Below are positions 55,936 through 64,000 of a stretch of 64,000 nt of DNA, piece by piece (the stretch's first letter is position 1; each line of letters opens with the position of its first letter). The translations under genes were made by a program, and so were the position numbers. The notes under the pieces were generated by a model. That model had not been told where the DNA came from. It searched no databases and saw only the letters and a list, made by a program, of their open reading frames with translations. The stretch comes from Butyrivibrio sp. LB2008 (GTDB lineage Bacteria; Bacillota; Clostridia; Lachnospirales; Lachnospiraceae): positions 1 to 64,000 of the forward strand of contig NZ_JHXZ01000018.1 in the NCBI RefSeq assembly GCF_000621565.1, in the 5' to 3' direction.

Positions 55936-56913
55936 ATGTATTACGCACCTGTGATAATTCCTACATTGTGTAGATTTGATCATTTCAAAGAGTGCATGGA
56001 GTCCCTTGCCCGCAACACATGGGCAAAAGATACTGAAATATATATAGGACTTGATTATCCTTCCAAGGAAGCGCACCGCGAAGGATACGACAAGATATGC
56101 AAATATCTGGAAGAGACCAAGTTCCCTTTTAAAGAAGTCAATATTTTCAAAAGGGAGAGAAACTTTGGAGTATATAAAAATGTCGAGGACCTCGCCGCAG
56201 CTGTCAGAAAGAAGCATGACAGATACATTTTTACCGAGGACGACAATGTCTTTGCAGACAGATTCATCGAATATGTTGACACAATGCTCGAGCAGACAAA
56301 AGACAGAGACGATATATACGGCGTGTGCGGTTATTCCTATCCTATCGACCACAGCGCATATGAATCCGGTAATGCAAACGATAACGAAAACGATAATGAA
56401 AAGAGCGGATACAGTTACATGGTAAGAACCGCGTTCCCTGCCTGGGGATACGGAGGCTTTTTTCACAAAAGAGATAAGCTCATGAGCGAGTATACGCATG
56501 AGTTCCTGATAAATGGTATAAGAAAAGGCGTAAATCATAAGCTCATAAAGTCGCTTGGAAAAATATACGGCGGCTGGTTTGTGAACAGAGCCTGCGGCAA
56601 AGAAATCACCTATGATGACATCGATGTCCAGCTGTACCAGACTCTTACCGGTAAAATGAGCATTATGCCGCACAAAACCCTTGTTAAAAATATGGGATGG
56701 GACGGAAGCGGAGTAAACTGCCAGACAGGAAGTTATGATTTTTCTTCTCAGGAACTGTATGTGGGAGAAATATCAGACAGAATCCTTCCTCAGGATGACA
56801 ACAGGGAAAAAGAAATCTGGAAATTTATAAGCGGTTTAAATTCATTAGATACAATTACGGATCTTAAGATTAAGATAAAATATATTCTTATAAAACTGGG
56901 AATAAAGAGATAA
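55936..56913 (+). CDS. Glycosyltransferase, family 2-like (GT-A)
   Basis: A 325-residue GT-A protein (APVIIPTLCRFDHFKECMESLARNTWAKDTEIYIGLDYPSKE). A DxD-like acidic site lies in IFTEDDNVFADRFIEY (about 96-100), a pattern of GNT-I/GT2-like transferases in polysaccharide clusters. A hydrophilic Asn/Asp/Glu stretch (SGNANDNENDNEKSG) lies at about 145-160. The sugar is unknown. It starts 28 bp after the previous gene. Confidence 0.78.
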   Translation: MYYAPVIIPTLCRFDHFKECMESLARNTWAKDTEIYIGLDYPSKEAHREGYDKICKYLEETKFPFKEVNIFKRERNFGVYKNVEDLAAAVRKKHDRYIFTEDDNVFADRFIEYVDTMLEQTKDRDDIYGVCGYSYPIDHSAYESGNANDNENDNEKSGYSYMVRTAFPAWGYGGFFHKRDKLMSEYTHEFLINGIRKGVNHKLIKSLGKIYGGWFVNRACGKEITYDDIDVQLYQTLTGKMSIMPHKTLVKNMGWDGSGVNCQTGSYDFSSQELYVGEISDRILPQDDNREKEIWKFISGLNSLDTITDLKIKIKYILIKLGIKR

Positions 56914-56922
56914 GAGACGAGT

Positions 56923-57870
56923 ATGTTATCTGTAATAGTTGTAGACTATAATTCCATAGAAAAAACGCTTAGATATATCCGCGATATAAGTAAGAAATTG
57001 GTAGCTGACGGGGATATCCACTACATTATTGTGGATAACCGCTCGGACATTAAGGACTTATGTGGAAATCACAAGTATTCACATTGCTTTAGCGGCAAAG
57101 AGAAACTTAAGCGTAAGGAAGATGAAGAATTCGAGGGCAAAAGAGTTGTCAGATACTCTTTTGGCGGAAAGAGTCTTATTTACATATCAGCCGGAGATAA
57201 CCTTGGTTATGCCAAAGGCAACAATCTGGGAATACGACTGTCGGAAAAGCTTTTTGGGGATGAGTATTATCTTGTGTCCAACAATGACATTGAGATTTCC
57301 GATACGTTTGATTTTGGTATGATAAAAAGAATCTTTGACAGAAACTTTGCTGTTGCCGTTATAGGGCCCAAGATCGTAGGCCTTGACGGAGAGCCTCAGA
57401 GCCCTAACCGCAAGCCGACTGCGTTTGGGAATCTTGTCATGACATACCTGTCAATGGCTACTCATGATAAGATATTTAAATGGAATGATGTCGATTATAC
57501 CGGCGAGAGCAAGACCTGTTACAGAGTTATGGGCTCGTTTATGTTCATTCGCGCTTCGGCTATGGCTGAGGCGGGGATGTTTGATGAGAATACATTTATG
57601 TTCGCGGAGGAGATGATCCTCAGCGAGCGTCTTCTTAGATGCGGATATCTCACATATTTCTATAACGGACTTTCGGTTATCCATGCCCACGGAGAAAGTG
57701 TCGGTAAGGTTGCGGACAGGTCGGAACCGATAAAGTGGGCACATGAATCATTGACTTATTATTTTAAGACATACAGAAAGACTTCAGTAGTCTTACTTTG
57801 GCTTGGAAAAGCTACTTGTGGCCTGTACATAAAGCTTTATAAGCTAAAAAAGAAAATTGCATCGAGGTAG
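56923..57870 (+). CDS. Glycosyltransferase family 2
   Basis: A 315-residue GT2 protein. The N-terminal MLSVIVVDYNSIEKTLRYI is typical; the nucleotide-sugar DxD equivalent lies in YYLVSNNDIEIS (about 124-131); IGPKIVGLDGEPQSPNR is also present. A rhamnosyltransferase-like assignment is possible. It is nine bases downstream of the preceding gene and four bases before the flippase start. Confidence 0.88.
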   Translation: MLSVIVVDYNSIEKTLRYIRDISKKLVADGDIHYIIVDNRSDIKDLCGNHKYSHCFSGKEKLKRKEDEEFEGKRVVRYSFGGKSLIYISAGDNLGYAKGNNLGIRLSEKLFGDEYYLVSNNDIEISDTFDFGMIKRIFDRNFAVAVIGPKIVGLDGEPQSPNRKPTAFGNLVMTYLSMATHDKIFKWNDVDYTGESKTCYRVMGSFMFIRASAMAEAGMFDENTFMFAEEMILSERLLRCGYLTYFYNGLSVIHAHGESVGKVADRSEPIKWAHESLTYYFKTYRKTSVVLLWLGKATCGLYIKLYKLKKKIASR

Positions 57871-57874
57871 TAAA

Positions 57875-59314
57875 GTGAGTACCGGGAACAAAAAGAAGGT
57901 TATTACAAATTTTATATGGAGATTTCTTGAGAGAATCGGAGCGCAGGGCGTTTCGTTTATTGTATCGATAGTACTTGGCAGAATACTTGACATGGAAGTG
58001 TACGGAACGGTGGCACTAATTGTTGTCATCACAGCTATCTTGCAGGTTCTTGTGGATAGCGGACTCGGAAATGCACTTATCCAGAAAAAAGATGCCGATC
58101 ACCTGGATTTTTCATCCGTGTTTTATTTTAATATATGCGCATGTGCAATTCTTTACATGATCATGTTTTTTGCGGCACCTTTTATCGCTGCTTTTTATAA
58201 AGAAGACGGTTTGGCGGCTATGGTAAGAGTGATCAGCCTTACCATCGTGATATCGGGTGTAAAAAATGTGCAGCAGGCTTATGTATCAAGAAAGATGATA
58301 TTTAAGAAATTCTTTTTTTCTACGATAGGAGGAACGATCGCGTCTGCTGTTGTGGGAATCTGGATGGCACTTAAAGGGTTCGGAGCGTGGGCTCTTGTTG
58401 CGCAGACCGTGGTTAACCCTGCCGTTGATACGATTATCTTGTGGATAACGGTGGACTGGAGACCGAGAGCGGAGTTCTCGTTTGAGAGACTTAAAGGTCT
58501 CTTTTCATACGGATGGAAATTACTTGTTTCGGCTTTGCTCAATACAGGATTTGAGAACCTGCGTGGCCTTGTAATAGGTAAAATAGATAAAGAACAGCTT
58601 GCCGGTTTTAACAGAGGGCAGCAGTTTCCGATGTTTATCATCAATAACATAAACACGTCGATTAGCAGTGTACTTCTTCCTACAATGTCTGAGGAACAGG
58701 ATGATATAGCTAGGATTAAGATGATGACTAGACGCGCTATCAAGACGAGCACGTATTTTATGGCACCTGCTATGCTGGGACTTGCAGCATGCAGCGATGT
58801 TTTTATTAAACTGCTCCTTACTGAAAAGTGGCTTCCCGCGGTTCCGTTTTTGATAATATTTTGTATTGTGGATGTCTTTTATCCGATTGCGACAGCAAAT
58901 CTCAATGCCATGATGGCGATTGGACGAAGTGACTTATTTCTGAAACTTGAGATTATCAAGAAGACGACGAATTTACTGATACTTATCATAACGGTAAGAC
59001 ATGGCGTCATGGCGATAACGTACGGAATGATCGCAGCAGAACTTGTAGATCAGGTCGTAAATGCATGGCCGAATAAGAAGCTTATCGGATATTCTTATTT
59101 TGAACAAATGCGTGATATACTTCCGACACTTTTGCTGTCTGCTGTGATGGCGGCAGTTGTATATTGCATAAGATTTTTGAACATGAATCTTATATTTACG
59201 CTGCTTGTACAGATTGTGGCCGGAGTCATAGTCTATGTGGCGGGCTCTGTTGTATTTCATTTTGAAACCTTTAATTATGTTCTTGGAATTATAAAAGATT
59301 GGAAGAAACAATAA
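57875..59314 (+). CDS. Polysaccharide flippase (Wzx-like)
   Basis: A 479-residue MVF-superfamily membrane protein with about 12 TM segments. It begins NFIWRFLERIGAQGVSFIVSIVLGRILDMEVYGTVALIVVI and repeats a similar motif near residue 210-260. It flips lipid-linked oligosaccharide repeat units across the membrane. The start is GTG at 57875 with CGAGG upstream; the frame is also open from a TTG at 57857. It overlaps the next aminotransferase start by one base (TAATG). Confidence 0.9.
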   Translation: MSTGNKKKVITNFIWRFLERIGAQGVSFIVSIVLGRILDMEVYGTVALIVVITAILQVLVDSGLGNALIQKKDADHLDFSSVFYFNICACAILYMIMFFAAPFIAAFYKEDGLAAMVRVISLTIVISGVKNVQQAYVSRKMIFKKFFFSTIGGTIASAVVGIWMALKGFGAWALVAQTVVNPAVDTIILWITVDWRPRAEFSFERLKGLFSYGWKLLVSALLNTGFENLRGLVIGKIDKEQLAGFNRGQQFPMFIINNINTSISSVLLPTMSEEQDDIARIKMMTRRAIKTSTYFMAPAMLGLAACSDVFIKLLLTEKWLPAVPFLIIFCIVDVFYPIATANLNAMMAIGRSDLFLKLEIIKKTTNLLILIITVRHGVMAITYGMIAAELVDQVVNAWPNKKLIGYSYFEQMRDILPTLLLSAVMAAVVYCIRFLNMNLIFTLLVQIVAGVIVYVAGSVVFHFETFNYVLGIIKDWKKQ

Positions 59315-60417
59315 TGGAAAATAAGATACTTGTAACAAGATCATCAATGCCTCCGTTTGAGGAATATGTGGATGAGATAAAAGATATATGGGAGTCCCAC
59401 TGGATGACCAATATGGGCGTTAAGCACTGCGAGCTTCAGGCGCGGTTAAAAGAGTATCTAAAAGTTGAGAATATGGACCTTCTTGTAAACGGTCATATGG
59501 CGATTGAATTGTCATTACAGGCACTCGGATTCTCTGAGGGAGAGGTTATAACCACGCCTTTTACATTTGCATCCACAACACATGCGATCGTGAGAAACGG
59601 CCTTAAGCCTGTATTTTGCGATATCGATCCCGTGACATATACAATGGATGTCACTAAACTTGAAGAACTTATAACGGATAAGACCGTTGCGATTCTTCCC
59701 GTGCATGTTTACGGACATATCTGCAATGTTGATGAGATAGAGAGAATTGCTAAGAAACATAATCTTAAGGTTGTCTATGATGCCGCGCATGCATTTGGCG
59801 AGACCGTAGACGGAAAAGGCGTCGGAAGCTTCGGAGACGTCAGCTGCTTTTCATTTCATGCGACCAAAGTATATAACACGATAGAAGGCGGCGCGGTCTG
59901 CTTTAAGGATGAGCAGTTCGGCAAAGACATATACAGACTCAAGAACTTCGGAATAAAGAATGAAGAAGTCGTTGACGGAGTCGGCGCAAATGCCAAGATG
60001 AATGAATTCTGCGCAGCGATGGGAATATGTAATCTTAAGCATGTTGACTCAGAGATACAGAAGAGAAAGAAGGTTGTGGAAAGATACCGCGAGCACTTAG
60101 AGGGCGTTAAGGGAATACAGCTTGCTGCGGTTCAGGATAAGGTACAGCCTAACTATGCATATTTTCCCGCTGTATTTGATAAAGACGTATTTGGAAAAGA
60201 CAGGGATGAGGTATTTGAGAAACTCTCGGATAACGGAATCGGAGCAAGAAAGTATTTCTATCCTCTTACCAATGAATTTGACTGCTATAAAGGGCAATTC
60301 GATGCAAGTAATACACCGATTGCCCTTAAGATCAGTAAACAGGTTCTTACACTGCCGCTTTATGCGGACCTTGATATAGCAGATGTAGATAGAATCTGTA
60401 AAGTTATACTAGAATAA
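59314..60417 (+). CDS. DegT/DnrJ/EryC1-family sugar aminotransferase (VioA/FdtB-like)
   Basis: A 367-residue PLP aminotransferase. NMGVKHCELQARLKEYL and DLLVNGHMAIELSLQAL at the N-terminus, DAAHAFG at about 162, and the PLP lysine in SFHATKVYNTIEGGA. The pattern matches dTDP-4-keto-6-deoxyhexose 4-aminotransferases (VioA, FdtB). It is translationally coupled to the flippase. The downstream WbqC gene is divergent to it in direction (minus strand). Confidence 0.85.
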   Translation: MENKILVTRSSMPPFEEYVDEIKDIWESHWMTNMGVKHCELQARLKEYLKVENMDLLVNGHMAIELSLQALGFSEGEVITTPFTFASTTHAIVRNGLKPVFCDIDPVTYTMDVTKLEELITDKTVAILPVHVYGHICNVDEIERIAKKHNLKVVYDAAHAFGETVDGKGVGSFGDVSCFSFHATKVYNTIEGGAVCFKDEQFGKDIYRLKNFGIKNEEVVDGVGANAKMNEFCAAMGICNLKHVDSEIQKRKKVVERYREHLEGVKGIQLAAVQDKVQPNYAYFPAVFDKDVFGKDRDEVFEKLSDNGIGARKYFYPLTNEFDCYKGQFDASNTPIALKISKQVLTLPLYADLDIADVDRICKVILE

Positions 60418-60436
60418 TCAGCGGAGCCGGTCATTG

Positions 60437-61144
60437 TCATACCAATTCAAATTGGTTCAAAAATTCTTTGACCTGCTCTTTGGAATTGAACATCATTACA
60501 TCGATTATAGACAGGCCGGGAACAAACTCATTGTCATACTGCTTGTAAACAATATCTCCGGTCTTAAGGAACTTAAGCTCAAGTCCGTTGTCTGAGAAGT
60601 GCTCTTTGGAATAGAGCTCTTGTCCGCCAATCGCGTTGAGATAACGGTCACCCGAAAGACGCTTTACTATGTCTATCACCTTAGCTTCTGCGGCAAGTGA
60701 CGTATCTTTTTCAAGGTCTGATGACAATACCAGTTTAGTCCGGATGTCCAGGTAATCGCAGACTTCACTGATTGAAGTAAACAGGAACTTTGCGAGATTT
60801 CCGTTCATCTTGGAGAGGATACTCTCAAGAAGCGGATAGACTTCGCTGTAATACGGAGCATTTTTGTAACAGCGCTGAAGCGTCATATAGAGCTTTTTCT
60901 CAAGTCTTGGATCGTCAAATATATCAATTTCGTTTATCTTCTTGTTGGGGCTTGCTTTGGATAACTGGACATTTATATAAAGTGGCTCTGCGTCCGATAG
61001 AATCCTGTTTCTGTTGATCCAGCCACCCTTTATAAAATTGACATCATCATATACCACATATTCATCAACTGCATTCATCAGTTGCCAATATCCTATATAA
61101 GGGAAAAAATACGGTTGCATGATTCCTATTGTTTTATTAGCCAT
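60437..61144 (-). CDS. WbqC-like protein
   Basis: A 235-residue WbqC-family protein: GIMQPYFFPYIGYWQLMNAVDEYVVYDDVNFIKGGWINRN is the characteristic opening, and SIIDVMMFNSKEQVKEFL the ending. WbqC-like proteins occur with amino-sugar genes and are thought to modify the amino group (amidation or acylation), though the reaction is not established. ATG 61144 follows GGAGGAATT; the open frame extends further but lacks a ribosome site. It lies convergent to the VioA-like gene, consistent with a shared role. Confidence 0.85.
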   Translation of the reverse strand: MANKTIGIMQPYFFPYIGYWQLMNAVDEYVVYDDVNFIKGGWINRNRILSDAEPLYINVQLSKASPNKKINEIDIFDDPRLEKKLYMTLQRCYKNAPYYSEVYPLLESILSKMNGNLAKFLFTSISEVCDYLDIRTKLVLSSDLEKDTSLAAEAKVIDIVKRLSGDRYLNAIGGQELYSKEHFSDNGLELKFLKTGDIVYKQYDNEFVPGLSIIDVMMFNSKEQVKEFLNQFELV

Positions 61145-61295
61145 AATATGCAATTCCTCCAAATAATCCATATAATAATACTTCATTTGTAGAATGAAGG
61201 CAAATATAGTATTATTACACAGGAGAACAGATTTCACACGTAATATCGGCGTGTTTTATACAATATAACATTTACTGATCGGAAGGATATTAGTA

Positions 61296-63791
61296 GTGAA
61301 TAAGAGAATCAGGTTTTTTAATTTTATAGTATTGTTTGTTGTTGTGATTATTATTGCTGCAGCTATTCTTCTCAGAAATCAGACTGTTTCATATAATCTT
61401 GTCGGAAGTACAGATTCTTCTGTTACTTTATCTCCCGGTGATATTTTTATTCAGACGTATTATCCCAATAGAAAAGAAATAGTAGAGGTTGATTTTGCTC
61501 TTAAAGAAGATACTCTTTTAGATGGTGAATATTCGCTTGTTATATCGGAAGGCGGTTACCCATTTGAAGGCTATGGCAGTAAAGTGACCAATTTATATAA
61601 TGGAGAAAATGAGAGCGTTTTAAGGTTTAAGCTTTCAGACAAGTATAAACCTTCTCCCGGAGCAAGACTTAATCTTTTTATAATGAGTGATGAAAATAAT
61701 AAAGATAAAATTGAACTTGCTTCAGATTCATCTTACCGTAGCTTTTTTGTGTACGATATTCCGACTGCGGTGCACAAGCAGGGAGATTATACGCTTGATG
61801 TCAGGATATTGGCAGAAAAGAACTACAAGTGGTTTTTACTAATGTGTGTTCTACTGTTCACAGTAGGAATAACATTGCTTCTGGTGCATTTTTTCAAAAA
61901 TAGTTTTGAGGAAAATGTGGCACTGTCCGTATTTGTTACGGTTTTTCTTTCGTATATGTTCGGCTTGATGGGAGCTCTTAAGCTTGTTTTTGTAATCCTA
62001 TTTATTGCATCTATAGCAGGTATTGTCTTTTTCTTTTTGGACTGTAATAAGAGGGAGCTACCGTTTTACAAATGTGTGGATAACGGAGCCATTTTATGGG
62101 TTGTGACTGTTTTAGTGCTCTTTGTTACAATCCGCCATACCTATATAGGCGATCCGGACACAATTTTCTATATGAATAATTGTAAATATATGTTTTGGTC
62201 GGATTCACTTGCGTATACTCATGGGTATCATCAGTTTATTTCGGTCTTTGCATATCTCTTTGAAGCAATAAACGGGATTTTTTCTGAAGATATTTATTTG
62301 TTTTCTGTAATTTTATATGAGTTTTCACTTCTCTTTGTATTTTTAAATGTGATCAGGTTACAAGGGAAAAAGCAAGATTTTATGTTCAAAGTGTTGCTTC
62401 TTGCATTATGTACGATTTTTGCTGTTGCTGTTCTTCCAAGTGCTTTTTTTAGCGCTATGATGGATGTTCCGTTTGCTATTACGCTTGCATATGTTTTGGG
62501 AAATCTTTATTTTGAGAAGTTAAGTAAGATATCTTTGATAAGGCTTATTTGTGCATCTATTGCTCTTGTTATGATCAAGAGAGCCGGACTTCCGGCAGTG
62601 CTAATAATTGCTTTGATTCTTGGGACACATGCTATTCGTTTTAGGGAAAAAGGCAGGAAGGTTGAAAAAAAATATTTGGCGGCTATGTTGTTGCTACTGT
62701 TTGCGTGCATAACTGCAAGTAAGACGGTAGATATTTTGGGGGCGAGATTAACTGATAAGGTACCAATAGAATGGGAAGTTGATTATTCATATGTTGCTTC
62801 GGGTTCTGAGCAACAGGAAAATCCGCAATATTTAATAGCGTCATCTGCTCCATGTCTTCCCGCTCTGGTATCATTTACAGATCAGTCAGGTTCTATTGAT
62901 GTTGCTGATGTTGCTATACTTAGGAAATTAGCAGATGCCTTTTTTAATATGAAAACCTTTATGGGATTGTCTTATGCTGAATCGTTGGGGATAGTGTTTA
63001 TTGTTGCGGCGGTTTTGTGGCTTATCAGAAGAGATGAAACTTCTTTGGAGTTCTTTAAGGATAGTTTAGAAGTGGTATTTGCGGCTCTTTTATATTTTAG
63101 CTCTTTGATCTATAAGTATTTATATAATATGGAAGAGTATAACAGGGGAAGTCTTAATGCATATGACAGATATGCTGTTCACTTTGTCGGAGCATTGGCG
63201 ATATTTGAAGCGGTATATCTGATAAAAGTTTTGCACCAAGAAAGCGATGGAAAAGACAATATGCTGCGGCTTGTTGTTATTACATTGGTTGTTATGGTGG
63301 CTTCGTGTATAAGAATAGATTTTGCTTCCATGACATCTTGGATTGATTCGGATATAGTTTCGATTGAGAGGTCGAGAGAAGACTTTGAACGTGCACTTTC
63401 AATTTACTATGGCTACGGACATCGCATGGCTGTTTATATGCCGGAAAAATCGTTTGATCAAGCAAGTTATTATGTAAAGAGGGTTGATCTGGATTGCTGG
63501 ACTTCTGTAGCTTCGTTTTGTACTGATGCTATTTCATCTGAGGATATGATGATGGATTATGCAAGGTATTTATCCAATAAAGAATATTTATATCTGGTCA
63601 ATTATGATGCTGATTTTCTTAAATATTGCTCACGCTTGTTTGATAATAATGGACAAGATATAAAAAGACATGCGTTGTATCATATTAAATTAAAAGAAAA
63701 TGGGGCACTGTATCTGGAATATTTGGGACAGATTCCGTTTAGTGATAGTGTCCTCAGAACTCTTGACGGAACTGATAGAATTGAAGGATGA
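61296..63791 (+). CDS. Large membrane protein, GT-C-like, with N-terminal exported domain
   Basis: An 831-residue protein. The first helix (about 8-27) is followed by an extracellular beta-rich domain (about 28-165; VGSTDSSVTLSPGDIFIQTYY..LKEDTLLDGEYSLVISEGG). Then come 12 or more membrane segments (about 175-620) and a C-terminal soluble part (about 670-831). A GDPDTIFYMNNCKYMFWSDSL loop near 285-305 may hold the acidic catalytic residue of a GT-C transferase. Alternatively it is an O-antigen polymerase or modifying enzyme. It starts with GTG after GGAAGGATA. Confidence 0.7.
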   Translation: MNKRIRFFNFIVLFVVVIIIAAAILLRNQTVSYNLVGSTDSSVTLSPGDIFIQTYYPNRKEIVEVDFALKEDTLLDGEYSLVISEGGYPFEGYGSKVTNLYNGENESVLRFKLSDKYKPSPGARLNLFIMSDENNKDKIELASDSSYRSFFVYDIPTAVHKQGDYTLDVRILAEKNYKWFLLMCVLLFTVGITLLLVHFFKNSFEENVALSVFVTVFLSYMFGLMGALKLVFVILFIASIAGIVFFFLDCNKRELPFYKCVDNGAILWVVTVLVLFVTIRHTYIGDPDTIFYMNNCKYMFWSDSLAYTHGYHQFISVFAYLFEAINGIFSEDIYLFSVILYEFSLLFVFLNVIRLQGKKQDFMFKVLLLALCTIFAVAVLPSAFFSAMMDVPFAITLAYVLGNLYFEKLSKISLIRLICASIALVMIKRAGLPAVLIIALILGTHAIRFREKGRKVEKKYLAAMLLLLFACITASKTVDILGARLTDKVPIEWEVDYSYVASGSEQQENPQYLIASSAPCLPALVSFTDQSGSIDVADVAILRKLADAFFNMKTFMGLSYAESLGIVFIVAAVLWLIRRDETSLEFFKDSLEVVFAALLYFSSLIYKYLYNMEEYNRGSLNAYDRYAVHFVGALAIFEAVYLIKVLHQESDGKDNMLRLVVITLVVMVASCIRIDFASMTSWIDSDIVSIERSREDFERALSIYYGYGHRMAVYMPEKSFDQASYYVKRVDLDCWTSVASFCTDAISSEDMMMDYARYLSNKEYLYLVNYDADFLKYCSRLFDNNGQDIKRHALYHIKLKENGALYLEYLGQIPFSDSVLRTLDGTDRIEG

Positions 63792-63800
63792 TCAATATTT

Positions 63801-63839
63801 CTCCAAATAAAAGTATATGGCTTTTATTTGGAGATTTTT
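63801..63839 (+). terminator. Terminator after the large membrane protein gene
   Basis: The perfect 13-bp stem CTCCAAATAAAAG/CTTTTATTTGGAG is followed by ATTTTTG. Confidence 0.85.
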
Positions 63840-64000
63840 GTATATGTGAGGGGTATAATATTATCTGTTGGATAAAATAACGTATAATAAACGTCAATAT
63901 GTCGGTTTGCTTGCCCATCATTATTATTCAATGTATAATAAAGTGGTTTATATGTGTTTAGGTGTACTATTACACTGTGACACCAAATAATAAATTCACA
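63840..64000. other. Window-end noncoding tail, possible start of a family II palindrome
   Basis: No gene is seen in these 161 bp. Near the end, GTGTACTATTACACTGTGAC followed by ACCAAATAATAAATTCAC resembles the left outer region of the family II element at 35240 (GTGCTACTGTCACCAAATAA). If so, the element is cut by the window edge; the match is short. Confidence 0.3.

Noticed and set aside
55915..56673. 252-residue open frame antisense to the GT2-like gene
   Set aside because: It overlaps a well-supported glycosyltransferase and has no family pattern.

Overview
The window looks like a chromosomal segment of a low-to-moderate GC Firmicute, most likely a Lachnospiraceae member of the Butyrivibrio/Pseudobutyrivibrio type. 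This rests on gene content rather than a marker gene: a FabK-type fatty-acid operon, a GSI-alpha glutamine synthetase followed by an ANTAR protein, strong AGGAGG ribosome binding sites, many GTG/TTG starts, and CotH/VTC/DUF4956 genes. I saw no rRNA, tRNA, CRISPR array or transposase.

Layout. 1-2.75 kb: a 52-bp hairpin-repeat array, two families of large palindromic elements, a serine hydrolase and an SGNH hydrolase. 2.8-14.8 kb: housekeeping and signalling genes (DUF815 AAA+ ATPase, HypA-like plus G3E GTPase pair, PAS/GAF/GGDEF protein, pta, aspartate aminotransferase family, DUF1622, histidine phosphatase, HU). 15.1-25.7 kb: a MerR-family regulator divergent from a complete type II fatty-acid operon, acpP-fabK-fabD-fabG-fabF-accB-fabZ-accC-accD-accA-acyl-CoA synthetase; the shared promoter has the 19-bp spacer and centred dyad typical of MerR control. 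25.8-31.7 kb: CheY-like protein, ACT-domain protein, phosphoribosyltransferase, lipoprotein, an XRE-HD (RSH-like hydrolase) fusion, a 31-residue peptide with a FliM-like N-terminal motif, and a two-component system. 31.8-35.2 kb: VTC-domain protein, DUF4956 membrane protein and CotH kinase. 35.2-36.3 kb: about 1.1 kb of noncoding DNA made of palindromes and three tandem repeat families. 36.3-43.6 kb: DUF2130, MATE exporter, NmrA-like reductase, glnA, ANTAR protein, PlsC-like acyltransferase, two small proteins. 43.7-63.8 kb: a cell-surface polysaccharide region (six glycosyltransferases, an initiating sugar phosphotransferase, a flippase, two DegT-family aminotransferases, WbqC, a large GT-C-like membrane protein), interrupted by superoxide dismutase, a giant CotH-like surface protein and a DUF3791/DUF3990 toxin-antitoxin-like trio.

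The most unusual signal is a set of long palindromic elements. Family I has three copies, each exactly 196 bp, with conserved outer arms, conserved asymmetric internal loops and a conserved apical loop. The inner stem is completely different in sequence in each copy yet stays base-paired. Family II shows the same design (conserved frame, swapped stem) in two copies. Most copies sit between convergent genes. These look like structured RNA or single-stranded-DNA elements with an unexplained way of changing their stems.
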